The translations under genes and the position numbers were made by a program. Positions 1 through 9,453 of a DNA stretch of 64,000 nucleotides are shown here, one piece after another. The notes below the pieces were generated by a model. It had not been told where the DNA came from and searched no databases. It saw only the letters and a list, made by a program, of their open reading frames with translations. Within the stretch, counting starts at the first letter, position 1, and every line of letters starts with the position of its first letter. This stretch comes from Lacinutrix sp. Hel_I_90 (GTDB lineage Bacteria > Bacteroidota > Bacteroidia > Flavobacteriales > Flavobacteriaceae): positions 3,137,501 through 3,201,500 of the forward strand of contig NZ_JYNQ01000001.1 in assembly GCF_000934685.1 (NCBI RefSeq). Reading direction: 5' to 3'.

Positions 1-1722
1 ACACATAATAATAGAGCAGAACAGACTAATAATACTGAGTTGAACAAATTAAAAGGAAAGTCTCATAAATATGCCGCGCGTATTGAAGGTAAGTTTCCAG
101 AGTATTCCTATCCCAATAAGGAAGAATTAACTTTAAAAGTAGGTGCTCAAGTAATGTTTATTAAAAATGACAGTTCAGTAGATAAGCGCTATTTTAATGG
201 AAAGATTGGAAAAGTTATTTTATTAGACAAGGATGAAGTCGTTGTTAAATGTCCAGATGACGCGTATAATATTGTTACTACACCAGAAGTTTGGGAAAAT
301 ATAAACTACTCAGTTGATGCTGAAAGCAAGGCTATCACTGAAAATAAAATTGGCTCATATACACAGATGCCTTTGCGATTAGCCTGGTCTATTACCATCC
401 ATAAAAGTCAAGGCTTAACTTTTGAAAGGGCCATTATTGATGCGCAAGGTGCTTTTGCTCACGGTCAAACCTATGTCGCTTTAAGTCGTTGTAAAAGTTT
501 AGAAGGCCTAGTGTTGAAAAGTAAAATAAGTTCCAGTCAAATTATTAGTGATAGTAATGTTCTTTCCTTTAATAAAATGACCGAAGAGAATCAACCAGAC
601 GCAAGTGTTTTGCAACAATCAAAAGCTGAGTTTCAGCTTAATTTGATTTCAGAACTGTTTGATTTTTACAAGTTTTTATATCCAATAGGGAGAATGCTGG
701 ATATCTATTATAAAAATAGAACCAGTATTGAAGGTAAAATAGAAGAACCTTTAAATGAAATTAAAGACTGTATTACGAATTTATTGAAAGTAGCTAATGG
801 GTTTAAAGCACAATTAAGGGACTTATCTGAAATTGCATTAACACCAGAATCAAGTAAAGAAATTCAACAACGTTTTACGAAGGCTATTAAATATTTCGAA
901 ACAGAAACTAAGGCTAAAATTGCTGAGCCATATAAGGTGTTTGGATTTACTACGGATAATAAGGCAATAGAAAAGGATATTAATAAGCAATTAGATACTT
1001 TTGAAGATCAGTTGGCAACGAAACAACTATATTTCTCAAATTTAGCTAATAAGTTTGATGTTTTAACCTTTTTAGAGTTACGTGCTAAATCAGTATTTCT
1101 TGCCAAAGAGAAACCTAAAAAACCGAGAAAAGCTGTTATAGATGGCACGACTAATGTTGAGTTATTTGAGCTACTTCGAGAACTCCGTAATGAAATAGCT
1201 CAAGAAAAGGGATTAGTTCATTTTCAAATTTTTACTCAAAAAGCATTATATGAAATGTGTGAAACGTTGCCAATTAGCAAAAAACAATTATTAGAAGTCA
1301 ATGGTTTTGGAAAAGTAAGAGTAGAAAAATATGGTAACGCTATTCTTAAGGTCATCAAAGATTTTTGTGATGAAAATGATATTGAAACTTTAGATGAGAC
1401 TGATGTTTTTGAAAAAAAAGGCACAGGTAAAAAAGGAGACACCAAGAAAGAATCTTTAGCGTTGTTTAAAAAAGGTAAGTCGGTTTCTGAAATTGCTCAT
1501 GAACGAGGATTAAATGAAAATACAATTAGCGGACATTTAGCTAGTTTTATACCCACTGGAGAAGTGAAAATAACAGATTTAATTTCTGAACTGCATTATA
1601 ATGAACTAAAGGATATTATTCCTAAACATCAATTTGAAAACCTCTCAGATTTAAAAAATCAAATTGATAATAAATTTAGTTATGGAGAAATTAGATTGGT
1701 GTTGAATGCTTTAAAAGAGTGA
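1..1722 (+). CDS. ATP-dependent DNA helicase, C-terminal part (HRDC and HTH domains), cut by window edge
   Basis: The frame is open from base 1, so the gene begins upstream and only its last 573 residues are visible. At visible residues about 130-165 lies the helicase C-terminal motif TIHKSQGLTF followed by TYVALSRC, typical of Pif1/RecD-like superfamily 1 helicases (the UvrD_C_2 region). The preceding stretch, with VGAQVMFIKND, is the usual beta-barrel segment of Pif1-like enzymes. An HRDC-like domain sits at about 381-458, with LLRELRNEIAQEKG and the hairpin-like VNGFGKVRVEKYG. A helix-turn-helix of the HTH_40 type is at about 483-520. This architecture is common in Bacteroidota and points to nucleic-acid unwinding in the cytoplasm; the precise role is unknown. 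The Walker A motif must lie outside the window. Confidence 0.88.
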   Translation, partial: THNNRAEQTNNTELNKLKGKSHKYAARIEGKFPEYSYPNKEELTLKVGAQVMFIKNDSSVDKRYFNGKIGKVILLDKDEVVVKCPDDAYNIVTTPEVWENINYSVDAESKAITENKIGSYTQMPLRLAWSITIHKSQGLTFERAIIDAQGAFAHGQTYVALSRCKSLEGLVLKSKISSSQIISDSNVLSFNKMTEENQPDASVLQQSKAEFQLNLISELFDFYKFLYPIGRMLDIYYKNRTSIEGKIEEPLNEIKDCITNLLKVANGFKAQLRDLSEIALTPESSKEIQQRFTKAIKYFETETKAKIAEPYKVFGFTTDNKAIEKDINKQLDTFEDQLATKQLYFSNLANKFDVLTFLELRAKSVFLAKEKPKKPRKAVIDGTTNVELFELLRELRNEIAQEKGLVHFQIFTQKALYEMCETLPISKKQLLEVNGFGKVRVEKYGNAILKVIKDFCDENDIETLDETDVFEKKGTGKKGDTKKESLALFKKGKSVSEIAHERGLNENTISGHLASFIPTGEVKITDLISELHYNELKDIIPKHQFENLSDLKNQIDNKFSYGEIRLVLNALKE

Positions 1723-1965
1723 CATTCCATGGTAAATTCACTTGGCATTTTATATCAAGTGATATCTTACTTAATTTTACATTATTATAGTATGTAGACC
1801 ACCCTTAGTTTTCAGTATAGGGTTTTGTTAATATAAAACCTTTAATGCTGTATTGTTATAAATTTTCCCTGAAAATGTATCTATTCTATGACCTAAGCTA
1901 AGGGGTTAAATTTATCAGTCGAATAGACTTGAAAAAAAGTTAAAAGAGTGGTCGTTTTTACATAG
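1723..1965. other. Intergenic region between convergent genes
   Basis: The 243 bases lie between the helicase stop and the stop of the minus-strand OmpA-family gene. A short inverted repeat, TCACTTG and CAAGTGA around 1738-1763, could form a 7-bp hairpin but lacks a good T-run, so I do not call it a terminator. I see no gene here. Confidence 0.5.
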
Positions 1966-3264
1966 CTATAGTTTTAAAAATTCTACCCTACGGTTTTGTT
2001 CCTTTCCTGCTGCAGAGGAGTTGTCTGCTATTGGATTAGACGCTCCTTTACCGTCAGTTTGTATCCTAGCGCTATTAATGCCAAATTTGGTAACCAAAGC
2101 AGCTCTTACAGATTTTGCTCTTTCTTCTGAAAGTTTCTGATTACTAACTAAGTTTCCGTCGGAATCTGTGTGACCTATAATTAGTATTCGCATATCGGGG
2201 ACACTTTGCATAGCTTCACCAACTTCTTTTAAAATGGCTTCACTACCACTTTTAATGGTTGCTGAACCGGTATTAAAGAGTATGGCGTTTGTAGAAAGTT
2301 TTCCTTCGGTTATCAGCTTACTACGATTATCTTGACCAGTCTTGGCTATTCTAAAATTATTAATGTGTATTTCATCAAAATTCCTGTCATCGCGTAAGCC
2401 TCTTGTACCTATTTTAAAATTCGTAATGCCATCTGGTACAAGTCTTGGAGTGTCAACAATTTTGTTTTCATTCAGCCAAACACGCATTCTGGTTTTATTC
2501 ACCTCAATTGAGATTTTAGATGCGCCTTTAATACTATTACGATAATCTTTATCAATTTTATTCCGCATTTCTCGAGATCCGTTGGTTACTTTTTCAATAG
2601 ATCCAGGCGAGTCAATAAATTGGCATGGCGAAAGTTCAACCATGCACCAATTTCTTCCTTTCTCATATTTATTGTTGTTTGATAAAAATAAGGTGAGCAT
2701 CGCTTGAGAACTTGTTTTGTTATCCAATCCGGTGGTAAGTAAATCAAACTCAATGGTGTAATTTTCAGGAAGATTTTTTGAAGTCATTGGTAAAAACATA
2801 GACTTGTTTGCAAGACGGAACCATTTTTCTCCATTTACTGTAACTATTTCACCAGAGCCGTTGGTATCCCATTTTGCAGGAAAGTCTCCTGTATTATCTT
2901 TACTAAAATTGTCCTCAAAAAGGACGATATCTCCTGGTGTAAAGTCAAAAGTTGAATGCACTTGTGGTCTTGACTTGTTAATTGGGCTGTTTTCAGATTC
3001 AGATGAAGCGCCACCAATAGAAAATTCTTTATTGCGGTTTTTTTTGCGATTACCCCGTTTTTCTTTCTTTGATTTTTTTGGCGCTTCTATAAGGGTATCT
3101 AATGTGCGATTCGTACTTTTTTCTGTCTCGCGTTCTACTCTGCGTTCTATAGTTCTTTCTGCTGCTTTTTCTGCTTTTTTACCCAGTTTTTTCCAAATCT
3201 GTGCATAGCTCATTGTTCCCATTAAAAGCAATAATACTATGAATGTCTTCTTTAAAATTTTCAT
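1966..3264 (-). CDS. OmpA family outer-membrane/periplasmic protein
   Basis: This 432-residue secreted protein starts with a signal peptide that ends near ...MSYAQ at residue 22. Next comes a charged, Arg/Glu/Lys-rich segment (about 23-90, possibly coiled coil). A middle beta-rich region (about 110-310, with FEDNFSKDNTGDFPAKW) resembles LamG/concanavalin-like folds. The C-terminal OmpA domain at about 325-432 carries the peptidoglycan-binding signature GHTDSDGN...LSEERAKSV and ends NRRVEFLKL. OmpA-C domains tether the outer membrane to peptidoglycan, so an envelope-structural role is likely; the ligand of the middle domain is unknown. The gene stands alone, convergent with the helicase. Domain identification is by motif only. 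Confidence 0.85.
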   Translation of the reverse strand: MKILKKTFIVLLLLMGTMSYAQIWKKLGKKAEKAAERTIERRVERETEKSTNRTLDTLIEAPKKSKKEKRGNRKKNRNKEFSIGGASSESENSPINKSRPQVHSTFDFTPGDIVLFEDNFSKDNTGDFPAKWDTNGSGEIVTVNGEKWFRLANKSMFLPMTSKNLPENYTIEFDLLTTGLDNKTSSQAMLTLFLSNNNKYEKGRNWCMVELSPCQFIDSPGSIEKVTNGSREMRNKIDKDYRNSIKGASKISIEVNKTRMRVWLNENKIVDTPRLVPDGITNFKIGTRGLRDDRNFDEIHINNFRIAKTGQDNRSKLITEGKLSTNAILFNTGSATIKSGSEAILKEVGEAMQSVPDMRILIIGHTDSDGNLVSNQKLSEERAKSVRAALVTKFGINSARIQTDGKGASNPIADNSSAAGKEQNRRVEFLKL

Positions 3265-3593
3265 GATTATTTATTTGTTGTTACACTTCTTTTAACCTTA
3301 ATATTTAAATCATGAAAAGGTTAACAGTGATCTTTCATTTATTTTAAAAAAGAATAGTAAACACGTACAAAAAAATAGAGTTATTGATATAACGTGTTGT
3401 ATATAGTGGAAATAGTAATGTAATAAACAAAATATGGAAAAGAAAGACAGTGTAAGTAGTTCTCGACAAGGATAGAATTCCAAAAATTACAGAGCAGATG
3501 CTTGAAAGGCATTGAAGAAAGGGCTATTATAAAATAAAAAAAAAAGCTATTGAATGTTATCAATAGCTTTTAAAAGGCATATAATTTGATTTA
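3265..3593. other. 329-base gap between two minus-strand genes
   Basis: It holds the upstream region of the OmpA-family gene and, at 3542-3571, the terminator of the acyl-CoA dehydrogenase gene. A 60-codon minus-strand frame at 3381-3563 runs through that terminator stem and its composition looks random, so I do not call it a gene. I found no exact TAnnTTTG element next to the OmpA-family start. Confidence 0.5.
3542..3571 (-). terminator. Intrinsic terminator after acyl-CoA dehydrogenase
   Basis: A perfect 11-bp inverted repeat, AAAAGCTATTG and CAATAGCTTTT, encloses an 8-nt loop. On the minus strand it is followed by a long T-run (the A-rich stretch just left of 3542). It lies 23 bases past the stop of the acyl-CoA dehydrogenase gene. 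Confidence 0.85.
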
Positions 3594-4736
3594 TTAGGCT
3601 TTAATAACACCTCGAGAAATGACTATTTTCTGAATTTCAGAAGTCCCTTCGTAAATTTGAGTAATCTTAGCGTCGCGCATCAAACGTTCTACGTGGTATT
3701 CTTTTACAAAACCATTACCACCGTGAATTTGTACAGCTTCAACAGTGTGTTCCATTGCTACTTTTGAAGCGTATAATTTTGCCATAGCACTAGACATATC
3801 ATAGTTATTGCCTTGATCTTTATCCCAAGCAGCTTTCATGACCATATGTCTCGCCGCTGAAATATCTGTATACATGTCGGCCAATTTAAAAGCAATTGCT
3901 TGATGATTGCAAATTTCGGTTCCAAAAGCCTTTCGTTCTTTCGAATATTTAAGCGCCAATTCATAAGCACCTTGAGCAATTCCTAAAGCTTGAGCAGCAA
4001 TACCAATGCGTCCACCAGATAAGGTTTTCATAGCGAATTTAAAGCCAAAACCATCTTCCCCAATTCTATTTTCTTTTGGCACTTTTACATCGTTAAATTG
4101 TAAGGTGTGCGTATCACTACCGCGAATTCCTAATTTGTCTTCTTTAGGTCCAATATCAAAACCTTCCATGCCTTTTTCAACAATGAAAGCGTTGATTCCT
4201 TTGTGCCCTTTGTCTCTATCTGTTTGTGCGATTACTAAATAAACATCACTACGACCACCATTAGTAATCCAGTTCTTTGTTCCATTTATAATATAGTGAT
4301 CCCCTTTATCAATTGCAGTTGTTGTTTGAGACGTTGCATCACTTCCAGCCTCTGGCTCACTTAAACAAAAGGCACCAACAAACTCACCAGTAGCGAGTTT
4401 TGTTAAATATTTTTGTTTTTGCGCCTCGGTACCATAAGATTCTATACCATAACATACTAAAGAATTGTTTACCGAAACAATTACAGAAGCAGAGGCATCA
4501 ATCTTAGATAATTCTTCCATGATAAGAACATATGATGTCGCATCCATTCCGCTTCCCCCGTATTTAGGATCAACCATAATACCCATGAATCCTAATTCTC
4601 CCATTTTACGAACTAATTCTTGTGGGAATTCCTGTTTATTGTCACGTTCTATAACACCAGGCAATAATTCGGTTTGAGCAAAATCGCGAGCGGCATCGCG
4701 TAGCATTAAATGTTCTTCGGTAAGGCTAAAATCCAT
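3594..4736 (-). CDS. Acyl-CoA dehydrogenase
   Basis: This 380-residue FAD enzyme has the normal length for the family. It catalyses alpha,beta-dehydrogenation of acyl-CoA thioesters in the cytoplasm and passes electrons to ETF. Visible landmarks are the family motif FCLSEPEAGSD with TKNWITNGG in the middle domain, the LSGGRIGIAAQALGIAQGA helix, KERKAFG, and the C-terminal QIYEGTSEIQKIVISRG. In that last motif E363 is at the usual position of the catalytic base of short/medium-chain enzymes. Chain-length preference cannot be read from the sequence. The gene is monocistronic: it has its own promoter at 4774-4804 and a strong terminator at 3542-3571. It is divergent from anmK. Confidence 0.95.
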   Translation of the reverse strand: MDFSLTEEHLMLRDAARDFAQTELLPGVIERDNKQEFPQELVRKMGELGFMGIMVDPKYGGSGMDATSYVLIMEELSKIDASASVIVSVNNSLVCYGIESYGTEAQKQKYLTKLATGEFVGAFCLSEPEAGSDATSQTTTAIDKGDHYIINGTKNWITNGGRSDVYLVIAQTDRDKGHKGINAFIVEKGMEGFDIGPKEDKLGIRGSDTHTLQFNDVKVPKENRIGEDGFGFKFAMKTLSGGRIGIAAQALGIAQGAYELALKYSKERKAFGTEICNHQAIAFKLADMYTDISAARHMVMKAAWDKDQGNNYDMSSAMAKLYASKVAMEHTVEAVQIHGGNGFVKEYHVERLMRDAKITQIYEGTSEIQKIVISRGVIKA

Positions 4737-4773
4737 AATATAATTAATTAGTTTATTTAATAAAATAAGAGTG

Positions 4774-4804
4774 CAAAGATAACTCTTAAATCGCTTTTTT
4801 TCAA
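4774..4804 (-). promoter_or_regulatory. Promoter of acyl-CoA dehydrogenase (-33 TTG, -7 TATCTTTG)
   Basis: On the minus strand the -7 box TATCTTTG (4781-4774) matches the Bacteroidota consensus TAnnTTTG. A TTG lies 20 nt upstream (4804-4802). The start codon follows after about 37 nt. Confidence 0.65.
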
Positions 4805-4828
4805 TAGATATTCTTATTTTTACTTTAT

Positions 4829-5893
4829 ATGATAAAAAATGAATACCATGTTATTGGTGTAATGTCTGGAACCTCATTAGACGGAATTGATTTAGCGCTT
4901 GTTACCTTCTCTTTCAATAATACATGGACCTTTAAAATTAACAGTGCCGAAACAGTACCGTATTCGGAAAAGTGGCAACTCGAATTAAAAACACTAATCA
5001 ATCACTCAAAAGAAGCGCTCTATTTGATTGATCAATACTATACTGATTATTTGGCTGATATTATTAATCAATTCATTTTAAAACATAGTATAAATACTAT
5101 TGATGCTGTATGCTCTCATGGCCATACAGCTTTGCACCAACCTGAACATCAATTAACCTATCAAATAGGAAACCTGCCACAGTTGTCTAGAAAGGTAAAA
5201 CAAACAGTAGTTTGTGATTTTAGAGTTCAAGATGTGGCTCTCGGGGGACAAGGCGCCCCGTTAGTTCCTATTGGTGATGAATTGTTGTTTGTAGATTATG
5301 ACTATTGCATTAACCTTGGTGGTTTCGCAAATGTTTCAACTAAAGAGCAATCAAAACGAATTGCTTTCGATATTTGCCCTTTAAATATAGTCTTAAACAA
5401 CTATGTTTCAGCCATGGGCCTCAAGTATGATGCAGAAGGCGTTCTAGCTTCCAAAGGTGAAATAAATACAGCATTATTAAACAAACTAAATAACCTAGAC
5501 TTTTATAAAAAGTCTTACCCAAAATCCCTAGGGTTAGAATGGGTGAATACTATAGTATTTCCTATAATTGACAGTTATAACCTCTCAGTAAAAGACATTC
5601 TAAGAACCTATGTCGAGCATATCGCTATTCAAATCTCTGAAGTTATAAACCAAAAACAAAAAGCTTCTGTTTTAGTTACTGGCGGCGGCGTTTTTAATTT
5701 GTTTTTGATCAATAGAATTAAGGAATTAAGCAAAAATCAAATTAGTATTCCTTCCAAAGAAATTATCGAATTCAAAGAAGCATTAATTTTTGCTTTCTTA
5801 GGCGTTTTGAAGTTGCGAGGAGAAAATAATTGCTTAAGCAGTGTAACTGGAGCGATAAAAGACCATTCTTCAGGTAAAATATTTCAGCTATAG
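4829..5893 (+). CDS. anmK: Anhydro-N-acetylmuramic acid kinase
   Basis: This 354-residue sugar kinase of the ASKHA fold phosphorylates and opens 1,6-anhydro-MurNAc to MurNAc-6-phosphate during cytoplasmic murein recycling. The N-terminal phosphate loop GVMSGTSLDGIDLAL (about residues 10-24) is diagnostic. Also present are SHGHTALHQPE, the region VALGGQGAPLVPIGDELLF, NLGGFANVS, and the C-terminal VTGGGVFN. Length and motif order are normal. The ATG at 4829 is used because MSGTSLDG follows only 11 residues later, as in homologues. No other recycling gene (nagZ, ampG, murQ) is in the window. It is divergent from the acyl-CoA dehydrogenase gene and separated from the next gene by 185 bases. Confidence 0.95.
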   Translation: MIKNEYHVIGVMSGTSLDGIDLALVTFSFNNTWTFKINSAETVPYSEKWQLELKTLINHSKEALYLIDQYYTDYLADIINQFILKHSINTIDAVCSHGHTALHQPEHQLTYQIGNLPQLSRKVKQTVVCDFRVQDVALGGQGAPLVPIGDELLFVDYDYCINLGGFANVSTKEQSKRIAFDICPLNIVLNNYVSAMGLKYDAEGVLASKGEINTALLNKLNNLDFYKKSYPKSLGLEWVNTIVFPIIDSYNLSVKDILRTYVEHIAIQISEVINQKQKASVLVTGGGVFNLFLINRIKELSKNQISIPSKEIIEFKEALIFAFLGVLKLRGENNCLSSVTGAIKDHSSGKIFQL

Positions 5894-5957
5894 CTATTAA
5901 TAAGCACAATTTAATAATAAAAAAGAACTTTACTTTTTAAAGCTATTTTTTGTTTTT

Positions 5958-5965
5958 TATATTTG
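5958..5965 (+). promoter_or_regulatory. -7 promoter box TATATTTG upstream of the Glu/Leu/Phe/Val dehydrogenase
   Basis: Exact match to TAnnTTTG. No TTG lies at the ideal -33 spacing. It would give an untranslated leader of about 105 nt before the start at 6079. Confidence 0.4.
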
Positions 5966-6078
5966 TTGAAACTAATCAAAAAAAACACCTTTCCAGATGA
6001 ATCAACTTTAGCTATTCTCCACATAAATTTCGAAAATTAATTTAAAAAAAAAGTTAAAGAAGATTCAATAAAATTTAG

Positions 6079-7305
6079 ATGAAAGAATTATTAAAAAAGT
6101 ACGAAAATAAAGAGCCGGAAATAATATTCAACTGGAAAGATCCCGAAACAGATGCAGAGGGTTGGACTGTTATCAACTCACTTCGTGGCGGTGCAGCAGG
6201 AGGAGGAACAAGAATGCGCAAAGGGCTCGATATTAATGAGGTTCTGTCACTTGCAAAAACGATGGAAGTTAAATTTACGGTATCTGGACCAGCAATTGGC
6301 GGCGCTAAATCGGGGATTAATTTTGACCCTAAGGACCCAAGGAAAAAAGGCGTTTTAGAACGCTGGTACAAAGCGGTTTCACCCTTGCTTAAAAGTTATT
6401 ACGGCACTGGAGGTGATTTAAATGTTGATGAAATACACGAAGTTATTCCCATTACAGAAGAATCTGGTGTTTGGCACCCGCAGGAAGGTGTTTTTAACGG
6501 ACACTTTAAACCTACTGAAGCTGATAAAATTAATCGGATTGGACAACTGCGTCAAGGCGTAATTAAAGTCATAGAGAATCCAGGCTTTTCTCCAGATGTG
6601 GTAAGGAAATATACCGTAGCAGATATGATCACAGGCTATGGTGTTGCCGAGGCAGTAAGGCATTATTATGAAATTTATGACGGCAGTGTCGTTGGAAAAC
6701 GTGCTGTGGTTCAGGGTTTTGGTAATGTGGGGTCAGCAGCAGCTTATTACTTGGCTCAAATGGGAGCTAAAGTGGTTGGTATTATTGATGTATCTGGCGG
6801 GGTTATAAATGAAAATGGATTTTCTTTTGAAGAAATAACTAATTTCTTTTTAACCAAAAACGGCAATACCTTAGCGACTGACAACATGATTCCGTTTGCT
6901 GAAATGAATGAACGAATTTGGTCATTGCAGACTGAAATTTTTGCACCTTGCGCGGCATCCCGTTTAATTACACAAAATCAAATTGATCAAATGATTTCTA
7001 CAGGATTAGAAGTCATTTCTTGTGGGGCAAATGTGCCATTTGCGGATAAAGAAATATTCTTTGGAAGCATAATGGAACATACTGATGAAAGAGTAAGCCT
7101 CATTCCAGATTTTATATCCAATTGCGGAATGGCAAGAGTCTTTGCTTATTTTATGGAACGCAAAGTACAGATGACGGATGAAGCGATTTTTAGCGATACC
7201 TCAAATATTATTAAAAAAGCAATTCAAAACGTTTACGATAAAAACCCTAATCCTACAGAATTAAGTAAAACAGCATTTGAAATTGCACTAACACAACTTG
7301 TATAA
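6079..7305 (+). CDS. Glu/Leu/Phe/Val family amino acid dehydrogenase
   Basis: This 408-residue NAD(P)-dependent oxidative deaminase interconverts an amino acid and its 2-oxo acid plus ammonia in the cytoplasm. The N-terminal ELFV domain holds GGAAGGGTRMRKG and the catalytic-lysine segment GPAIGGAKSGINFDP, then YYGTGGDLNVDE. The Rossmann domain has VVQGFGNVGSAAAYYLAQMG with a downstream Asp in GIIDVSG, and CAASRLI follows later. Substrate (Glu, Leu/Val or Phe) cannot be fixed by eye. It lies 3 bases upstream of nhaD and probably starts the run that continues to folC. Confidence 0.9.
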   Translation: MKELLKKYENKEPEIIFNWKDPETDAEGWTVINSLRGGAAGGGTRMRKGLDINEVLSLAKTMEVKFTVSGPAIGGAKSGINFDPKDPRKKGVLERWYKAVSPLLKSYYGTGGDLNVDEIHEVIPITEESGVWHPQEGVFNGHFKPTEADKINRIGQLRQGVIKVIENPGFSPDVVRKYTVADMITGYGVAEAVRHYYEIYDGSVVGKRAVVQGFGNVGSAAAYYLAQMGAKVVGIIDVSGGVINENGFSFEEITNFFLTKNGNTLATDNMIPFAEMNERIWSLQTEIFAPCAASRLITQNQIDQMISTGLEVISCGANVPFADKEIFFGSIMEHTDERVSLIPDFISNCGMARVFAYFMERKVQMTDEAIFSDTSNIIKKAIQNVYDKNPNPTELSKTAFEIALTQLV

Positions 7306-7308
7306 ACT

Positions 7309-8703
7309 ATGGAAGCAGTAATCATTCTCGTATTTGTCTTTGGCTATTTGGCAATTACTTTAGAACACAGTATAAAAATAGACAAATTAATACCTGCACT
7401 CGTAATGATGGCCATAAGTTGGGCACTTATTTCTTTGGGAATTGACTCGTTTCCAAATTGGTTTGACTCAGCAAAACATGCTTTAGTAGATAACTTTCCC
7501 GCTTTAGGACATGAAGAAAAGATGCATTTAATGGAGGAAACATTATTGCATCATTTAGGGAAGACCGCTGAGATTTTAGTGTTTCTATTAGGCGCCATGA
7601 CTATAGTAGAAATTATTGATTATTTTGATGGTTTTTCAACTATTAAAAACTTTATTAAGACTAAAAAGAAAAGTAAAATTTTATGGATTTTTGCTTTTCT
7701 TGCCTTTATACTATCTGCAATTATCGATAATTTAACAGCAACTATTGTACTAATTTCAATTCTACAAAAAATAGTAAAGGATAGAAATGTTCGTATTTGG
7801 TTTGCAGGTTTAATTATAATTGCAGCGAATGCAGGTGGGGCTTTTTCACCAATAGGCGATGTAACAACTACAATGCTTTGGATAGGTAATAAGGTTTCTA
7901 CAGGACATCTTTTTGGTTACTTGCTATTGCCTTCATTAGTATGTATGCTGTTGCCTACATTAATTGCTTCTTTTCTTCCTGCTTTTAAAGGAAATCTTGA
8001 TATGGATGATAGTGCTGTCGAAAAATCTAAAAGTCGTTTCAGTTCTACTATGTTATACTTAGGTCTGGGTGCTATTGTTTTTGTACCTGTATTTAAAGTG
8101 TTTACGCATTTACCACCTTACGTTGGTATGATGCTATCCCTAGGTGTTGTCGCTATTTTTGCAGAAATTTACAGTTCTAGAAAATTTAGTTTAACAGAAA
8201 TCGATGACGATGTTAGTGAGGCGCACGCCCATCACAGTCCAGTACACCATTCTTTATCTAAAATTGAACTACCAAGTATTTTGTTTTTCTTAGGAATATT
8301 AATGGCTGTAGCCGCTTTAGAATCTTTAGGCACATTATTTGGTTTCGCCTCTTCCCTACAAGAAAATGTACCTATGTTAGGTACAGAATTGCACCATTCA
8401 GGTGTATCAGATTTAGTGATTATTTTATTAGGAATTGGTTCTGCTGTGATTGATAATGTACCTCTGGTAGCAGCTAGTTTAGGAATGTTTTCAGAGCCTA
8501 TGGATAATGAGTTATGGCACTTCATCGCCTATTCGGCAGGAACAGGTGGTAGTATGTTAATTATTGGATCAGCTGCTGGAGTGGTTGCTATGGGAATGGA
8601 GAAAATTGATTTCTTCTGGTATCTAAAAAAGATTTCATGGTTAGCATTTATAGGTTTTATAGCAGGAACACTTGTTTTCTTTTTTACAAGAACTTTATTT
8701 TAA
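7309..8703 (+). CDS. nhaD: Na+/H+ antiporter NhaD
   Basis: This 464-residue inner-membrane protein has many hydrophobic segments (roughly 10-12 helices) and belongs to the NhaD branch of the ion transporter superfamily that also holds ArsB. Family landmarks include LGAMTIVEIIDYFDGF, the helix-breaking stretch SAIIDNLTATIVLISIL, NAGGAFSPIGDVTTTMLWI and, in the second half, GIGSAVIDNVPLVAA and AYSAGTGGSMLIIGSAAG. The two IDN repeats reflect the inverted-repeat fold. It exports Na+ or Li+ in exchange for protons, which fits a marine salt load. It follows the amino acid dehydrogenase by 3 bases and precedes exbB by 50 bases. A His-rich cytoplasmic loop (HAHHSPVHHS) lies near residue 310. Confidence 0.93.
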   Translation: MEAVIILVFVFGYLAITLEHSIKIDKLIPALVMMAISWALISLGIDSFPNWFDSAKHALVDNFPALGHEEKMHLMEETLLHHLGKTAEILVFLLGAMTIVEIIDYFDGFSTIKNFIKTKKKSKILWIFAFLAFILSAIIDNLTATIVLISILQKIVKDRNVRIWFAGLIIIAANAGGAFSPIGDVTTTMLWIGNKVSTGHLFGYLLLPSLVCMLLPTLIASFLPAFKGNLDMDDSAVEKSKSRFSSTMLYLGLGAIVFVPVFKVFTHLPPYVGMMLSLGVVAIFAEIYSSRKFSLTEIDDDVSEAHAHHSPVHHSLSKIELPSILFFLGILMAVAALESLGTLFGFASSLQENVPMLGTELHHSGVSDLVIILLGIGSAVIDNVPLVAASLGMFSEPMDNELWHFIAYSAGTGGSMLIIGSAAGVVAMGMEKIDFFWYLKKISWLAFIGFIAGTLVFFFTRTLF

Positions 8704-8753
8704 ACATACGCAATACAAAAAAGTAACGTTATACATTTAATAAACCCCAAGAT

Positions 8754-9443
8754 ATGATAAGTACATTTTTGCAAGATTCTGCACAAGGTGCAGAAGGAGA
8801 ATCGGTTAAAAAAACATTGTCCATTATAGAGTTAGTGACTACAGGTGGAACAGCAGGAATAATTATTATTACAATCTTAATAGTACTTATGATTGTTGCA
8901 ATTTATATCTATTTTGAAAGAATTCTCGCTATTAAAGAAGCTTCTAAAGTAGATGCTAATTTTATGAATCAAATTAGAGATTATGTCAGTAATGGTAAAA
9001 TAGATTCAGCTCAAAACCTTTGTTCTCAGTCTAATTCTCCGGTTTCAAGATTAATTAGTAAAGGCATTTCTAGAATTGGAAAACCACTGGAAGACATTAA
9101 TACTGCCCTTGAAAATGCAGGCCGTTTAGAAATATACAACCTGGAGAAAAATGTTAGTGTTTTAGCTACAATTTCAGGAGCTGCACCCATGATTGGATTC
9201 CTTGGAACAGTTATTGGAATGATACTCTCAATATTCGAAATTGCTAATTCAGGAGGCTCTATCGACATTAAAACTTTGGCAGATGGTTTGTATACTGCAA
9301 TGACAACAACCGTTGGCGGTTTAATTGTGGGTATTATTGCATACATCTCATACAACCACTTAGTCGTAAGAACAGATAAATTGGTGTATCAAATGGAAGC
9401 AAATTCTTTAGAATTTTTAGACCTATTAAATGAACCGAGCTAA
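8754..9443 (+). CDS. exbB: MotA/TolQ/ExbB proton channel family protein
   Basis: This 229-residue inner-membrane subunit of the TonB energising motor has three hydrophobic segments (about 34-58, 128-152, 170-196). The conserved motor region ISGAAPMIGFLGTVIGMI and the last helix TAMTTTVGGLIVGIIAY are typical of ExbB/TolQ. With ExbD it converts proton flow into conformational energy for TonB. Spacing to exbD is 10 bases and exbD is followed directly by tonB, so it serves outer-membrane TonB-dependent transporters rather than flagella. Confidence 0.93.
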   Translation: MISTFLQDSAQGAEGESVKKTLSIIELVTTGGTAGIIIITILIVLMIVAIYIYFERILAIKEASKVDANFMNQIRDYVSNGKIDSAQNLCSQSNSPVSRLISKGISRIGKPLEDINTALENAGRLEIYNLEKNVSVLATISGAAPMIGFLGTVIGMILSIFEIANSGGSIDIKTLADGLYTAMTTTVGGLIVGIIAYISYNHLVVRTDKLVYQMEANSLEFLDLLNEPS

Positions 9444-9453
9444 ATCATAAATT

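Noticed and set aside
1738-1763. Hairpin after the helicase gene as a terminator
   Set aside because: Only a 7-bp stem and no following T-run.
2804-3208. 134-codon plus-strand frame antisense to the OmpA-family gene
   Set aside because: It is antisense to the Lys/Glu/Arg-rich segment; complementary Phe/Ser/Leu-rich composition explains the open frame.
3381-3563. 60-codon minus-strand frame before the OmpA-family gene
   Set aside because: It runs through the acyl-CoA dehydrogenase terminator hairpin, and its hydrophobic content is what AT-rich random sequence gives.
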